Origin: Tichowtungia aerotolerans
GTDB lineage: Bacteria; Verrucomicrobiota; Kiritimatiellia; Kiritimatiellales; Tichowtungiaceae
DNA: 64,000 nucleotides
Direction: 5' to 3'
Assembly: GCF_009905215.1 (NCBI RefSeq)
Contig: NZ_CP047593.1
Location: 1,244,900-1,308,899, forward strand
This document shows positions 1-9,203 of the stretch, piece by piece. The notes beneath the pieces were generated by a model that had not been told where the DNA came from, ran no database searches, and saw nothing but the letters and a program-made list of their open reading frames with translations. Position 1 is the first letter of the stretch. Each line of letters starts with the position of its first letter. The position numbers and the translations under genes were made by a program.

Positions 1-449
1 ACTCATTCCGAAAGAAGGAGCCCAATCACCTGCTAGCCAGGTTCGAACACAGACGCTCTACGACATAAGCGGGTGTGTTACCTTTTCCAATTTCTAACTC
101 CTTTTTGGTTGTTATAGCGTTTCAAAATGAAGTGTAGCCGTTCAGGGCAGGCAGAATGCCTGCGATACGTACCGCAGGCTTCCAGCCTGCTTGTTTAGAA
201 ACGGCTACACCTTTTTTGAGTTTGCTCTAATGGGAGAAACCCTGAAGCTGGGCAACGCACAAACAATCGCTATGTTGAATTATTCTTATTGAGTTTAAAT
301 ACCCAATAGCTTCAGCTTTTGGAACTCATAATTACTCATGTGCACCTTTCAGAAATAAATATTTGTTTGTCAAAGGATAGGGTGAGCGACCTCAGTGGAG
401 GTCGCCGTCGGGAACCACATATCTGCTTTTACCGATTCCTGGAAACATA
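1..449. other. Non-coding stretch at left edge
   Basis: I see no convincing gene here. The only structured element is a long imperfect hairpin at 132-210, listed separately. The rest is A+T-rich spacer downstream of the truncated regulator that ends at 450. Confidence 0.5.
132..210. repeat. Nested inverted repeat, REP/MITE-like hairpin
   Basis: The outer arms GTGTAGCCGTT (132-142) and AACGGCTACAC (200-210) are perfect 11-bp complements. Inside them GCAGGC-agaat-GCCTGCG pairs with CGCAGGC-ttcca-GCCTGC around a short loop. Such nested GC-rich hairpins between genes are typical of REP-like or miniature transposable elements. A T-run follows the right arm, so it could also act as a terminator. 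Confidence 0.6.
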
Positions 450-986
450 TCAGCTGGCCTTGTATTTTTGGCGCGGGTGGGTTTTCAAGGGATACTTGGA
501 CAACAATGCTCCTGTTTTACAGAGCTCTTCAATGTACTGGCGAACCGTTGCTTCTTTACGGTTGAGTAAACCAGAGAGTTGCGTTGCAGAGAGCTCTGCA
601 ACACTGCACAGCTCTATGATAGCCGTCTTAACATGTTCTCTGGACGAACGTTGCGTAGATGAAACAGGCTCAGCGATAGCTTCCAGCTCATCTCTATTAG
701 AGAGCTCACCGGTCTTATCAGAGAGCTTATCAGAGAGCTCCGCCTCAACAGCGGGCTCTGCAGACCCTCCTGATAATGCGTCTTCAGCCACCGGATGACA
801 GCCCGGAAGGAAGTAGTACTTCCCTCGCCCGGTGCCGTCAGATTCTAGAAAATCCCGGTCTACAAGGTCATGAAGAACCTTGGACAGATCATGAGGGTGT
901 TCATTGGTCATTTCCACCAGCCGGGAGTGTGTCAAGCTACCCTCAATCAGGGCGGCGACCAAAGCAATACGATGAGTTTCCGGCAA
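450..986 (-). pseudogene. C-terminal remnant of an AlbA_2/RecG-like ATP-binding regulator
   Basis: The readable part (178 residues from a TTG at 986) starts with a winged-helix-like segment containing LVEMTNEHPHDLSKVLHDLV and GRGKYYFLPG, then an acidic Ser/Glu-rich linker, then a second helix-turn-helix (residues about 120-165). This matches the C-terminal region of COG2865-type proteins (N-terminal AlbA_2 domain, RecG-like C-terminus), which often accompany type I restriction systems. The frame stays open upstream of the TTG (about 18 further codons, reading SLAEAFGQPFYS) into the 3' end of hsdS and stops at 1038-1040. The N-terminal ATP-binding half is therefore missing. Most likely it is a 5'-truncated relic of the RM operon; expression as a small two-HTH protein is possible. 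Confidence 0.6.
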
Positions 987-1015
987 TGAATAAAAGGGCT
1001 GTCCAAATGCTTCCG

Positions 1016-2419
1016 CTAAGCTTTCTTCTTCCGGGTTTTATTTTTTGGTTTCTGGTTGGCGCGTTCGGATTTGATGCGCTCCAATAAGGCAGTGGCGGAG
1101 TTTTCGCCGGTGATGAGGTCGGAGTTTTCTTTGCGCCACTGCTCGGTGAGTTCGCCGCGGAAGGCTTTGGCGAGAATGGATTGTGTCAGATGGTTGACGT
1201 GCCCCTGCGCCTCCGTCACCCGCAGATCCACTTGATCCGCAAAGGCAAACAGCTCTTCCACCCGTCGAACGATTTCGGCTTGTTCTGGCAATGAAGGAAT
1301 ATCTAAATTTAGTTTTTTAAACTTCTTTAGGTTCACTTTCTGCTGAGCAACACCCCCAGAAATATCGAACACCTTTGCTCTAAAACATTCCGACATCATT
1401 GAGTAATAAACAAAGTTAGTCGTAGCTTTTGATTCATCAACGGAAAGTTTGATGCAATCTGCAGTAATAACGGCCTTGGGGCGATCTAAGGGATATATAG
1501 CCACATCGCCGGGAGGGTCTCCCATCTTGGTGATTAAAATATTCCCAGGCTCAACACGATGAGCTTTGAGTTCGTTGAATTTTGAGGTACTGACAAATTT
1601 TGTCCCCTCACCACCAAAAGAATGAGCCCTAATTTCACGTACAAAAACAAGCGGGTGACCATGGTCTCGATAATCAGTAACTTTTAGATTACTACCAAAC
1701 GGCCCAATACCGAGAGAGTACTTTTTTTCGCAAGCAAGGTCTTCGATTAAAAAAGGGTTCCAGTCAAAAGCAACCTTGTTCTCCTTTCTCCACTCCTCGG
1801 TGAGTTTGCCGGAGACGGCGGCGGCGAGGACGGATTGGCGGAAGCGTTTCAGGATGGCGGGGAGGCCGTCGAGGCGGGTCTTTACGGAGTCCACCTGCGC
1901 CAGCAAATCATCCAGCCGCGTCGCAATCTCTTTCTGCTCTGCCAAGGGAGGGAGAACAAAAGGCAACGTCTTTGCAGTTGCTCCGGAAATTTCCTTAAAG
2001 GTAGTTCCTGTACCCAAGCTTTCGGCAAGGTCTCGAATACTTCTGAAATAGAAATACGCATAAGACGAATCAACACCATTGGGGAGCACAAAATTTTTAA
2101 ACCCCTGATTGGTCGAAATTTCATTCGCGGCAACCGCTACATATCCGATCGGAGCACGACTACTAAACAGAATTGAACCTTTGGGCATTAATTTTGCAGA
2201 AGAACTGTCATAGCCAGCTTGGCTTAAATCACGCGCTCCATGTGAAATAAACTTCTGTTTGTAGCCGCTCAAATCCGCAGGAGTGAGCCAAGCAATGCCA
2301 GATCCGGGTTCTGCAAAATTATCAGGATTTCCGGCCTTTGGAGTTCCGCCCGCAATCACATCCGCAATCATGCCGACCTGACAATCACTCCATTCTTTGG
2401 GGATAGACGCCTCGCTCAT
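1016..2419 (-). CDS. hsdS: Type I restriction-modification system specificity subunit HsdS
   Basis: 467 residues, the usual HsdS size. Two target-recognition domains (about residues 1-160 and 220-375) are each followed by a conserved helical spacer with the family signature LPPLAEQKEIATRLDDLL (about 155-175) and LPSLPEQAEIVRRVEELF (about 378-398). In this family the two TRDs define the bipartite DNA target and the helices set their spacing and contact HsdM. The start codon overlaps the hsdM stop by 4 bp (ATGA), so the two are translationally coupled. The C-terminus is an extended Lys/Arg-rich tail (KPKNKTRKKKA). The stop overlaps the open frame of the regulator remnant downstream. Confidence 0.93.
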   Translation of the reverse strand: MSEASIPKEWSDCQVGMIADVIAGGTPKAGNPDNFAEPGSGIAWLTPADLSGYKQKFISHGARDLSQAGYDSSSAKLMPKGSILFSSRAPIGYVAVAANEISTNQGFKNFVLPNGVDSSYAYFYFRSIRDLAESLGTGTTFKEISGATAKTLPFVLPPLAEQKEIATRLDDLLAQVDSVKTRLDGLPAILKRFRQSVLAAAVSGKLTEEWRKENKVAFDWNPFLIEDLACEKKYSLGIGPFGSNLKVTDYRDHGHPLVFVREIRAHSFGGEGTKFVSTSKFNELKAHRVEPGNILITKMGDPPGDVAIYPLDRPKAVITADCIKLSVDESKATTNFVYYSMMSECFRAKVFDISGGVAQQKVNLKKFKKLNLDIPSLPEQAEIVRRVEELFAFADQVDLRVTEAQGHVNHLTQSILAKAFRGELTEQWRKENSDLITGENSATALLERIKSERANQKPKNKTRKKKA

Positions 2420-3993
2420 TCGCCGACCTCAGCTCCAATGCCAAGTACTTCGGCGAGCATGGTTTTCTGGGCGGCGGCTTTGTCGGAACAACAGAGGGCG
2501 GAGAGGAGGCCGTCGAGTTCGCGCAGAGCTTCGGTCAGCTCGCCCATGGCTTTGGCGGCCAGCTCATCGGGTTCGGGCAGATCAGCGGCATCGACGCTGT
2601 CCTTATCTTTAATCCATGAAATATCGAGCGAGTCGCCTTTAGTATCGCGAATCCAGTCGCGGTCAAAGCAGCGCCACCGACTGTTATCCGCAGATTGCTC
2701 AGAGTCCTCAGATGTAAACGACCATTCACCTTCGGTACGTTTGGACGTTCCGTCGGCTTTTTTTCCGTAGACCTTTTCAAACGGCTTGAGATGTTCTTCG
2801 CCGAAGGGTGTGCGCTTGCCGAAGCTGGGCATGTTGTTGCGCAAGTCATAGACCCACACCTTCTTTGTATTGCCTTCGTCCGTTTCGCCACGGGTGAAGA
2901 AGAGGACGTTGGTTTTGACGCCCTGGGCATAAAAGATGCCGGTGGGCAGGCGCAGGATGGTGTGCAGGTTGCATTTGTCCATCAGGTCGCGGCGCACATC
3001 AGTACCGACGCCCGCCTCAAACAGGACGTTATCGGGCAACACAACCGCGGCGCGTCCGCCGGGCTTGAGGCCGTTATAGATATGCTGCAGAAAAGTCAGT
3101 TGTTTGTTGGAGGTTTTGTAAGTAAAGACCCGCGTTGTATTACCCCCGCCTTTAGCGGTTCCAAACGGGGGATTGCTGAGAATAATCGTGCTGGGCTTCA
3201 AGTTCTCTCCGGCCTGTCCCAATGCGTTGCCGAGATGGACCACGCCCTCGGCATCGCCTTCCATTCCGTGCAACAGGCAGTTCATAAGTGCAAGGCGACG
3301 GGTATCGGGGACGAGTTCAATGCCGATGTAGCATTCTTTGCGCTGCCGTTTCTGCTCTTTCGCGGACAGGTCATAAAGATCGTCGGTATTGCTTTTGATG
3401 TAGCTGTCGGCGGCAATCAGGAAGCCTGCGGTTCCGGCGGCCGGGTCCTGAATGGTTTCGCCGGGCTGCGGCTTGATGCAGCGAATGATGGAGTCGATCA
3501 GCGGGCGCGGCGTGAAATACTGTCCGGCTCCGGATTTGGTTTCGTTGGCGTTTTTTTCGAGCAGGCCTTCGTACAGATCGCCGAGGCCGTCCTGCTGGGC
3601 GGAAAACCAGTCGATCTGGTCGAGGTTTTTAATGAGCTGTTCGAGATGTTTGGGTTCGCGCAGACTGGTTTGGGCATCGTTGTAGATGGCGAGAATGAGC
3701 GGGTCGGTGACAACGGTTTTTCCATCGGCATCTTTTCCGGATGAGAGCGTCAGCAGGATGCGTTTGTAAGTATCAAGTAGATTGACTCCGCTCAATTTCC
3801 GCAGGTCGGCCCAGCGGCATCCTTCCGGCAGGCGATGGTCATAGGTTACACTTTGATTCAGCACCTGCTCGTTTTCCATCTTCATGAAAAGCAGCAGAAC
3901 AAGCTCGGTGACATAGTGGGAATAGTTGATGCCGTCGTCGCGCAGAATATCGCACTGGTTCCAGAGTTTTTGGACAATGTCGTTTTTTGTCAT
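2416..3993 (-). CDS. hsdM: Type I restriction-modification system N6-adenine methyltransferase HsdM
   Basis: 525 residues. An N-terminal HsdM helical domain precedes an N6-DNA-methylase domain. The SAM-binding motif I is DPAAGTAGFL (about residue 185) and the catalytic motif IV is NPPF (in ILSNPPFGTA, about 275), as expected for adenine methylation. With HsdS it should form the M2S1 methylase and with HsdR the restriction complex. It is upstream of and overlaps hsdS by 4 bp. The 267-bp gap to fic upstream contains a low-complexity CCACGAA-type repeat. Confidence 0.95.
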   Translation of the reverse strand: MTKNDIVQKLWNQCDILRDDGINYSHYVTELVLLLFMKMENEQVLNQSVTYDHRLPEGCRWADLRKLSGVNLLDTYKRILLTLSSGKDADGKTVVTDPLILAIYNDAQTSLREPKHLEQLIKNLDQIDWFSAQQDGLGDLYEGLLEKNANETKSGAGQYFTPRPLIDSIIRCIKPQPGETIQDPAAGTAGFLIAADSYIKSNTDDLYDLSAKEQKRQRKECYIGIELVPDTRRLALMNCLLHGMEGDAEGVVHLGNALGQAGENLKPSTIILSNPPFGTAKGGGNTTRVFTYKTSNKQLTFLQHIYNGLKPGGRAAVVLPDNVLFEAGVGTDVRRDLMDKCNLHTILRLPTGIFYAQGVKTNVLFFTRGETDEGNTKKVWVYDLRNNMPSFGKRTPFGEEHLKPFEKVYGKKADGTSKRTEGEWSFTSEDSEQSADNSRWRCFDRDWIRDTKGDSLDISWIKDKDSVDAADLPEPDELAAKAMGELTEALRELDGLLSALCCSDKAAAQKTMLAEVLGIGAEVGE

Positions 3994-4036
3994 ATTAAAT
4001 AGTTCGGAGTTTCGAGTTCAGAGTTGTCGGCAGTTA

Positions 4037-4065
4037 GCCACGAAAGGACACAAAAAAGCACAAAG
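4037..4065 (+). repeat. CCACGAA/CACAAA-type dispersed repeat
   Basis: The sequence begins GCCACGAAAGGACACAAA and continues with CACAAAG. It resembles the inverted repeats that flank the GxxExxY gene at 61675-62110 (GCCACAAAAAACACAAA...). No GxxExxY gene is next to this copy. The rest of the 3994-4260 gap contains further degenerate GTGACTCACGAATGAGACAC-like words and no convincing gene. Confidence 0.5.
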
Positions 4066-4260
4066 ACAGCTATTTGCAAGCAAACGAATGGGCACTTTGT
4101 GACTCACGAATGAGACACAACGCGCGTTGTGAATCGTTTTCTCTTGTTTTTGATCCACAAATAAGCTTATGAATCATCCGTGAGCCACAACCGTAAAAAC
4201 CACTATATAAGGTAGTTTCCCTGCGATTCATAGCTTGCTTAAAACTACATATTGTACTCA

Positions 4261-5379
4261 TTAGAATGCCCGATAGCCTTCTGCCACGTTTAACAAATCA
4301 GCATATCCGTACACCGCAGGTTTTCTGCCGCGAGACTCCTGCCAAACCTGAAGAATGCCTTCTTCTCTCAGAATCCGCAAAATTCGAGTCGCAGTTGGCT
4401 TGGGGATGCCGGAGGCCTTAATAAAGTCCGTGCTGTTGAAAATGGGCTGCTCAAAAATCCATTCGAGGGCATGAATCGAAAACTGGGAATGTGAGATATC
4501 GGCAATTTTCAGCTTCATCCGGTTGTAAAGATCCAGTACCGCATTGGCTTTTTTAAGGTTGTGTTCCGCTTGAACACGTACAGCCTGAAGGAAAAAAGCA
4601 CACCAACCGGTCCAATCGCCGTCTTTGGATATGGCCAGCAGACGGTCATAATATTCGTCCCGGTTGGCATCAAAATAGGCGCTGATATAAAACATCGGGC
4701 GCTGAATCAGTCCAACCTGCTGCATAAAGAGCGGAATACACATTCGACCCAGGCGGCCATTTCCGTCCAGAAACGGATGCAGCGACTCAAACTCTGCATG
4801 AAGAATAGCGAGCTGAATCAAACGGTCTGGAGCCGACGAATTGATGTATATATCCCAGGCGCCCATCGCATCATTCAAATCACCGGCTGAGATTGGAATG
4901 AAACGTGCTTCCTCCATGGAACATCCATGAGGCCCGATCCAGTTGGGAATTTTTCGATATTCACCCGGCGACTTTCCTTGGCCGCGCACACCGTCCAGCA
5001 AGATGCGGTGGACTTCCTTAATAACCCGCTGGCAAAGAGGCATCTCCTGCAGTCGTTCCTCCGCATAGCGCATGGCCTTGCGGTAATTCAGAACTTCCTT
5101 GATGTCTTCACGCTTTTCTTCCGGGACTTTCTTCCGCCCGCCTTCCGCCTCAAATTCGAGCACCTCGCCCATGGTCGCCTGAGTTCCCTCGATTTTGGAT
5201 GAAAGTACCGCCTCCTGCGTCGTTAAGGGACTCAGCAAAACCGAGGCATTGGGAATGGCGGAAAGCACCCCATCATAACGAGCCACAGCAGAACTGGCCG
5301 GGCCAATGAGAGGAAGGAGATGCTCCAAGTTCAAAGAGTGAGGCGGAAACTTGCCCACATGATATTTTACTGCACTCAT
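4261..5379 (-). CDS. Fic family protein (class II, N-terminal inhibitory motif)
   Basis: 372 residues. The Fic active-site motif HPFLDGNGRLGR is present (about residue 200), with the catalytic His and the anion-hole and phosphate-binding residues intact. The N-terminal Fic_N part carries SSKIEG (about 60-65), matching the autoinhibitory [S/T]xxxE[G/N] helix, so this should be an autoinhibited AMPylase. The C-terminal 80 residues form a winged-helix-like region (FIKASGIPKPTATRILRILREEGIL), common in this DUF4172-less Fic subgroup. The gene sits between hsdR and hsdM on the same strand and is likely part of the restriction operon. Target protein unknown. Confidence 0.9.
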   Translation of the reverse strand: MSAVKYHVGKFPPHSLNLEHLLPLIGPASSAVARYDGVLSAIPNASVLLSPLTTQEAVLSSKIEGTQATMGEVLEFEAEGGRKKVPEEKREDIKEVLNYRKAMRYAEERLQEMPLCQRVIKEVHRILLDGVRGQGKSPGEYRKIPNWIGPHGCSMEEARFIPISAGDLNDAMGAWDIYINSSAPDRLIQLAILHAEFESLHPFLDGNGRLGRMCIPLFMQQVGLIQRPMFYISAYFDANRDEYYDRLLAISKDGDWTGWCAFFLQAVRVQAEHNLKKANAVLDLYNRMKLKIADISHSQFSIHALEWIFEQPIFNSTDFIKASGIPKPTATRILRILREEGILQVWQESRGRKPAVYGYADLLNVAEGYRAF

Positions 5380-5463
5380 TTAATTCCGATCCAAATCCTT
5401 TAGTTAAAATGGCCTGCCTTTTACCCAACCTCGATACATTTTGGCTATTTTCAGCATAATAAA

Positions 5464-8400
5464 CTACACGGCCTCATTCCAAAGCGAAGCTGAAAGCGTT
5501 TCGAGAACCGGTTCGAGCTGCTTATGCAGGATGATGTTCAACCGATTGGCTCCGCCGTCATTAGAAAAAATGTCGTTGACGGTTTGCTGGTCCAGCACCA
5601 TCTCGTAGTTAAGTTGTTTGGCCAGTCGATCGAGCCATTTGCGCTGCACTGTGGTCCAGTGGCGCATAGAGTGGATTTTTTCCATGGCCGCTTCGACACG
5701 CCGGTCGAAAGGAATCAATGCTTCCCCGATGGCTGCCTGCCGAATATAGCCAACAATACCCGCAGCGATTTCCTGATTGGTTTCTCCCCGCCAGGCCGCT
5801 TTGAGACTGGATTCGGGAAACCCGTTCTGATCCAGATAGAGACGCACTTCTTTGAGTTGCTTGCGCGTGAGATCTTTGGGGCGGTTGACTACGGTGGAAA
5901 GCGCAATGGATTCATTCAGGTGGCTTTTCACAAATTCGGAAAACTCCTGCAGGTAGTCTCCCGGCCGTTCATGAACACCAAAGTTCTGCTCTTTGCCGAT
6001 CAGTTCGTCTTCATGGTGTGAAATAATCGGATGACTGTCCGTTCCAATCAGCGTTTTTACGTCGTCGAGCTGCTGAACAAATCCTGCATGTGTTCGCAGA
6101 AACTCTGCTGCTTTTTCCGGCCCGATCTCATGAAAGTGTCGATGAAGCTCGGCTGGCTCAACGCCCCAGATGCCTTCCAGCTCGTTGAGCTTGTCGCGCA
6201 CTTTATCGTTTCGCTCCGCTTTTTTGTGTGCTTTGCGCAGGACTCGCAGGACCTTCTGGTTAATCTGGTCGAGCACGTCGTCCGCATGACTATGCTCTGC
6301 ATCCGCCAGTGCGGCATGGCAGTCGGGATTCAGCAATTCCTGAATCAGCTGATCCAGAGATATGTTCGGGTTCTTCACGATGGGCTTCATGGTGGAGACT
6401 TCGTCCAGCGCAGCATAAAGGTCTACCGGGTCATAAATCTTAAATTCTGTTTTGCCGATTTCATCGCATTTGCGCGTTGCGCGCCCGACCATCTGCTCAT
6501 AAAGGATGCGGGAGCGAACCCGGCGCAGAAAAACGAGATGGCAGATTCTGGGAACATCCACACCGGTGGTCAGTAGATCGACCGTAATGGCAATAGAGGG
6601 ATAGCGTTCCCGCTTGAAGCGCCGGATCAGTTTGTCCACCTGATCACTGGCTCCTGTGATTTTACGAACGGCCTTTTCGTTATAGTCCTCGCCGTAGAGT
6701 TTCTTGAACTGCTTGTCCAATTGAGTTTTAACCTTGTCCGCGTGCAGATCGGTTACGCAGAAGATCAGCACCTTTTCCTCGCCAAAGGGATCTAATTCTT
6801 CCGCGAGTGCTTCGCAGATAACCCGATTAAAGTCGTCCGCAATGACCCGCCGGTTAAATGAATCGATTTCAAAGTTCTGCTCGTCTTCCAGCTCGGCGGT
6901 ATCCACTTCGCCGGATTTCATGTTAACGACTTCGACTGTTTCGCCCTTTTCGAACTGGATACCGTTTTCAGAAAGATAGGTGCGGTAGCGGATCGGAGGT
7001 TCATGATCACGCAGCCAATCATCTGCGACGGCTTCGCGATACGTGTACGTGTAAACAGGCTTGCCGAAAATATCGGTGGTGTGTTTGGCCGGGGTGGCAG
7101 TCATGCCGATTTTAACGGCATCAAACCAATCGAGCACCCGGCGGTACGTTGAAAGGTACTGCGCCTGATCACGGAACTCGATTTCACCATCGGTCATTTC
7201 CTGATCCAGCGTATAGCCGCGATGCGCCTCATCAACGATGATGCAGTCGAACTCATCGACGCAAAGTGAATTGTCAGAGCGGAAAAGCCGTTTAACCATG
7301 GCCTGTACCGTAGCGACCTGTATCCGGGTTTCGGCTTCCGGAGCCATATCGCCCAGTTCTGCAATATTGTAGATTTTCGATAGCGGGGAGTTTTGCTCCA
7401 GAGGGGCTTCATCAAAGAAATCCTGCGCCTGTGTGCCCAATGTGTTGCGATCTACTAAAAAGAGAATGCGTTTGAAGCGTTCCGCTTTGAGCAGACGATA
7501 CATCAGCCCGATGATGGTGCGGGTTTTGCCAGTCCCGGTGGCCATTGCCAGCAGGCATTCTGTCTTTCCCGCCTCCAACCCCTCTTCCACCTTGCGAATG
7601 GCCTTTTCCTGATAGTCGCGCAGCTTTAAATAGGCAAAGCCTTCGTTGCGCAATGCGTCATGAGCCTCGGTCTTGCTTCGAGCCAGCCGGTCGAGCAGTC
7701 CTTCCGGACTGTGGAAGCCCTGCAGCGGCTTTTTTAGGTTGGCAGATGCACGTACGTCCCGAAACCAGGTGCCCGACTTTTCTTTCAGCTGTTTGACAAA
7801 CGGTTTCCCGTTGCAGGAATAAACAAAAGGGATTTGGAAGGTGCCGGAGTCGCCGTCTGTCCAGGCACGATTTTGCCCGGCCAGTCTCCATGCGGCATAG
7901 TGGTCGCCTTCGATACGGAATCCGGCGGCATACCGTTCGGCCTGTGGTATTTTGCCCGCCACATTGACGTTTTCGCGTTTCGCCTCCACCACAGCAATGG
8001 GAGTCATGCCGGAAAACAAAACATAATCAGCTGACTGCCGACCAACCGTTGGCCATTCGGCTATCGCTTTGTTTTTGCGGGGTTCCGGGCGGGCACCCTT
8101 GCTGTAGGTCAGTTCCTGCGTATCGGCTTCCCATCCGGCGGCAATCAGTTGCTGGTCAATCAGGATGCGAGTCAGCTCCTCGTTCAGATCAACCTGACCG
8201 GATGCTTTGCGGGCATTTTTAGTCGCAGCACGCACAGCTTTCGCATCGAGCTGGTCGCGCAATGCCTGCAGCTGTTTTTCATAATCAGCCTGCATATTGG
8301 CAAGCTTCGCCTCATTTTCTGAGGCAAGGGCCTCAAAGGTGCGGGCATCCTCATCCATTTTTTCGGCGAGGACTTCAAACTCCTTCTTCTCTCGGGCCAC

Positions 8401-8949
8401 CAGTTCGGCCAGTTCATGGCTGGATTCGATTTCCTGGTTTGCATCTGTCAGCGATGCTTTGAGCTGTTCAATCTGCTTCTGCAGTTCCCGCAAGCAAAGA
8501 CTCGGGTCTTTCGGCGGGACAAACGGCCCCGGCTTAAATTTATCCCCATTTGGCCCGAACGTGCGGTGAAACCAAATCGCAAGAACTCTCGCCAGCTTGA
8601 GACCGTTCATGGCTTCGCGGTGCTGTGTGTGAAAACCGTGCGTTGCCTTGTTGCCCTCAATGCGCAGTGTATGGAACAGCTCACGAACCTCGTTATCCAG
8701 ACCAACCTGTCTATTCAGTCGATACAGTAAATCTGCCTGTTTGGCCTGTTCGTCGAACGTAATCCCGCACCGGGCGGCCATATCGCGCGCAAACGCCTCT
8801 CCAAGCTGGCGAAGTTTAATCAGTGTTGTATTCGGATCGCGGGCGAAAACCGCCTCAGCCATAGAGGCGAGTTGCAAAAATATGGGGTCATGATCTTTCA
8901 GGAATTCAAAATTCCCTATCTGATTGTCTGCCGCCTGCATTTCTGTCAT
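5464..8949 (-). CDS. hsdR: Type I restriction endonuclease subunit HsdR (DEAD/DEAH translocase)
   Basis: 1161 residues. Order of parts: a DUF4145-like N-terminal helical domain (about 10-130), a coiled coil (about 150-245), the HSDR_N nuclease-type region (about 265-400), a helicase core with Walker A ATGTGKT (about 480) and DEAH (about 575), the helicase C domain ending with QMVGRATR, and an EcoEI-type C-terminal domain. The family cleaves unmethylated DNA after ATP-driven translocation. It is the first gene of the minus-strand restriction operon. An SD-like GGAG precedes the ATG, and three phased copies of the 15-bp palindrome lie 45-131 bp upstream. Confidence 0.95.
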   Translation of the reverse strand: MTEMQAADNQIGNFEFLKDHDPIFLQLASMAEAVFARDPNTTLIKLRQLGEAFARDMAARCGITFDEQAKQADLLYRLNRQVGLDNEVRELFHTLRIEGNKATHGFHTQHREAMNGLKLARVLAIWFHRTFGPNGDKFKPGPFVPPKDPSLCLRELQKQIEQLKASLTDANQEIESSHELAELVAREKKEFEVLAEKMDEDARTFEALASENEAKLANMQADYEKQLQALRDQLDAKAVRAATKNARKASGQVDLNEELTRILIDQQLIAAGWEADTQELTYSKGARPEPRKNKAIAEWPTVGRQSADYVLFSGMTPIAVVEAKRENVNVAGKIPQAERYAAGFRIEGDHYAAWRLAGQNRAWTDGDSGTFQIPFVYSCNGKPFVKQLKEKSGTWFRDVRASANLKKPLQGFHSPEGLLDRLARSKTEAHDALRNEGFAYLKLRDYQEKAIRKVEEGLEAGKTECLLAMATGTGKTRTIIGLMYRLLKAERFKRILFLVDRNTLGTQAQDFFDEAPLEQNSPLSKIYNIAELGDMAPEAETRIQVATVQAMVKRLFRSDNSLCVDEFDCIIVDEAHRGYTLDQEMTDGEIEFRDQAQYLSTYRRVLDWFDAVKIGMTATPAKHTTDIFGKPVYTYTYREAVADDWLRDHEPPIRYRTYLSENGIQFEKGETVEVVNMKSGEVDTAELEDEQNFEIDSFNRRVIADDFNRVICEALAEELDPFGEEKVLIFCVTDLHADKVKTQLDKQFKKLYGEDYNEKAVRKITGASDQVDKLIRRFKRERYPSIAITVDLLTTGVDVPRICHLVFLRRVRSRILYEQMVGRATRKCDEIGKTEFKIYDPVDLYAALDEVSTMKPIVKNPNISLDQLIQELLNPDCHAALADAEHSHADDVLDQINQKVLRVLRKAHKKAERNDKVRDKLNELEGIWGVEPAELHRHFHEIGPEKAAEFLRTHAGFVQQLDDVKTLIGTDSHPIISHHEDELIGKEQNFGVHERPGDYLQEFSEFVKSHLNESIALSTVVNRPKDLTRKQLKEVRLYLDQNGFPESSLKAAWRGETNQEIAAGIVGYIRQAAIGEALIPFDRRVEAAMEKIHSMRHWTTVQRKWLDRLAKQLNYEMVLDQQTVNDIFSNDGGANRLNIILHKQLEPVLETLSASLWNEAV

Positions 8950-8993
8950 TCACTCCATAATGGTGCACAAATTACAGGCATTCTATGCAGGTT

Positions 8994-9080
8994 TTGCGGA
9001 GATTGGAAGAACGTGCATGAAGTTTTCCGAAGTCTGAAAAGCAGGCTAAACCTGCCTCCATAATTTTCCAAGGCTTGGTA
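8994..9080. repeat. Three phased copies of the 15-bp palindrome upstream of hsdR
   Basis: Copies begin at 8994 (TTGCGGAGATTGGAA, weak left half), 9025 (TTCCGAAGTCTGAAA) and 9066 (TTCCAAGGCTTGGTA). Start-to-start distances are 31 and 41 bp, close to 3 and 4 turns of B-DNA. They lie between hsdR and the GIY-YIG gene, where the hsdR promoter should be. They could be operator sites, but this is inference. Confidence 0.5.
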
Positions 9081-9118
9081 AAGAAGCAGGGAGATCAGCC
9101 GATTTACTAAGCACGAAG

Positions 9119-9130
9119 TGGAGCGGGTGA
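9119..9130. repeat. Duplicate of tRNA-Gly 3' end (att-like direct repeat)
   Basis: TGGAGCGGGTGA at 9119-9130 is identical to 10839-10850, which is the exact 3' end (CCA and acceptor stem) of the tRNA-Gly gene. The two copies lie in the same orientation and enclose the GIY-YIG gene and the ISL3 element. This is what integration of a small element at a tRNA 3' end would leave. Confidence 0.55.
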
Positions 9131-9203
9131 CCTGAGGCGCATGCGCCGAAAGTGCTTTCGTATTCCGAAAGACAACGGACCCTGAACCGGTGAATTCAGA
9201 AGA

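Noticed and set aside
36-60. GTTCGAAC near the left edge as a tRNA T-loop
   Set aside because: No acceptor, D or anticodon arms can be folded around it.
776-1087. 103-codon plus-strand frame across the regulator remnant and hsdS end
   Set aside because: Antisense shadow of two recognisable minus-strand genes.
4070-4261. 63-codon minus-strand frame between hsdM and fic
   Set aside because: No recognisable domain, no ribosome site, and it lies in low-complexity repeat DNA.
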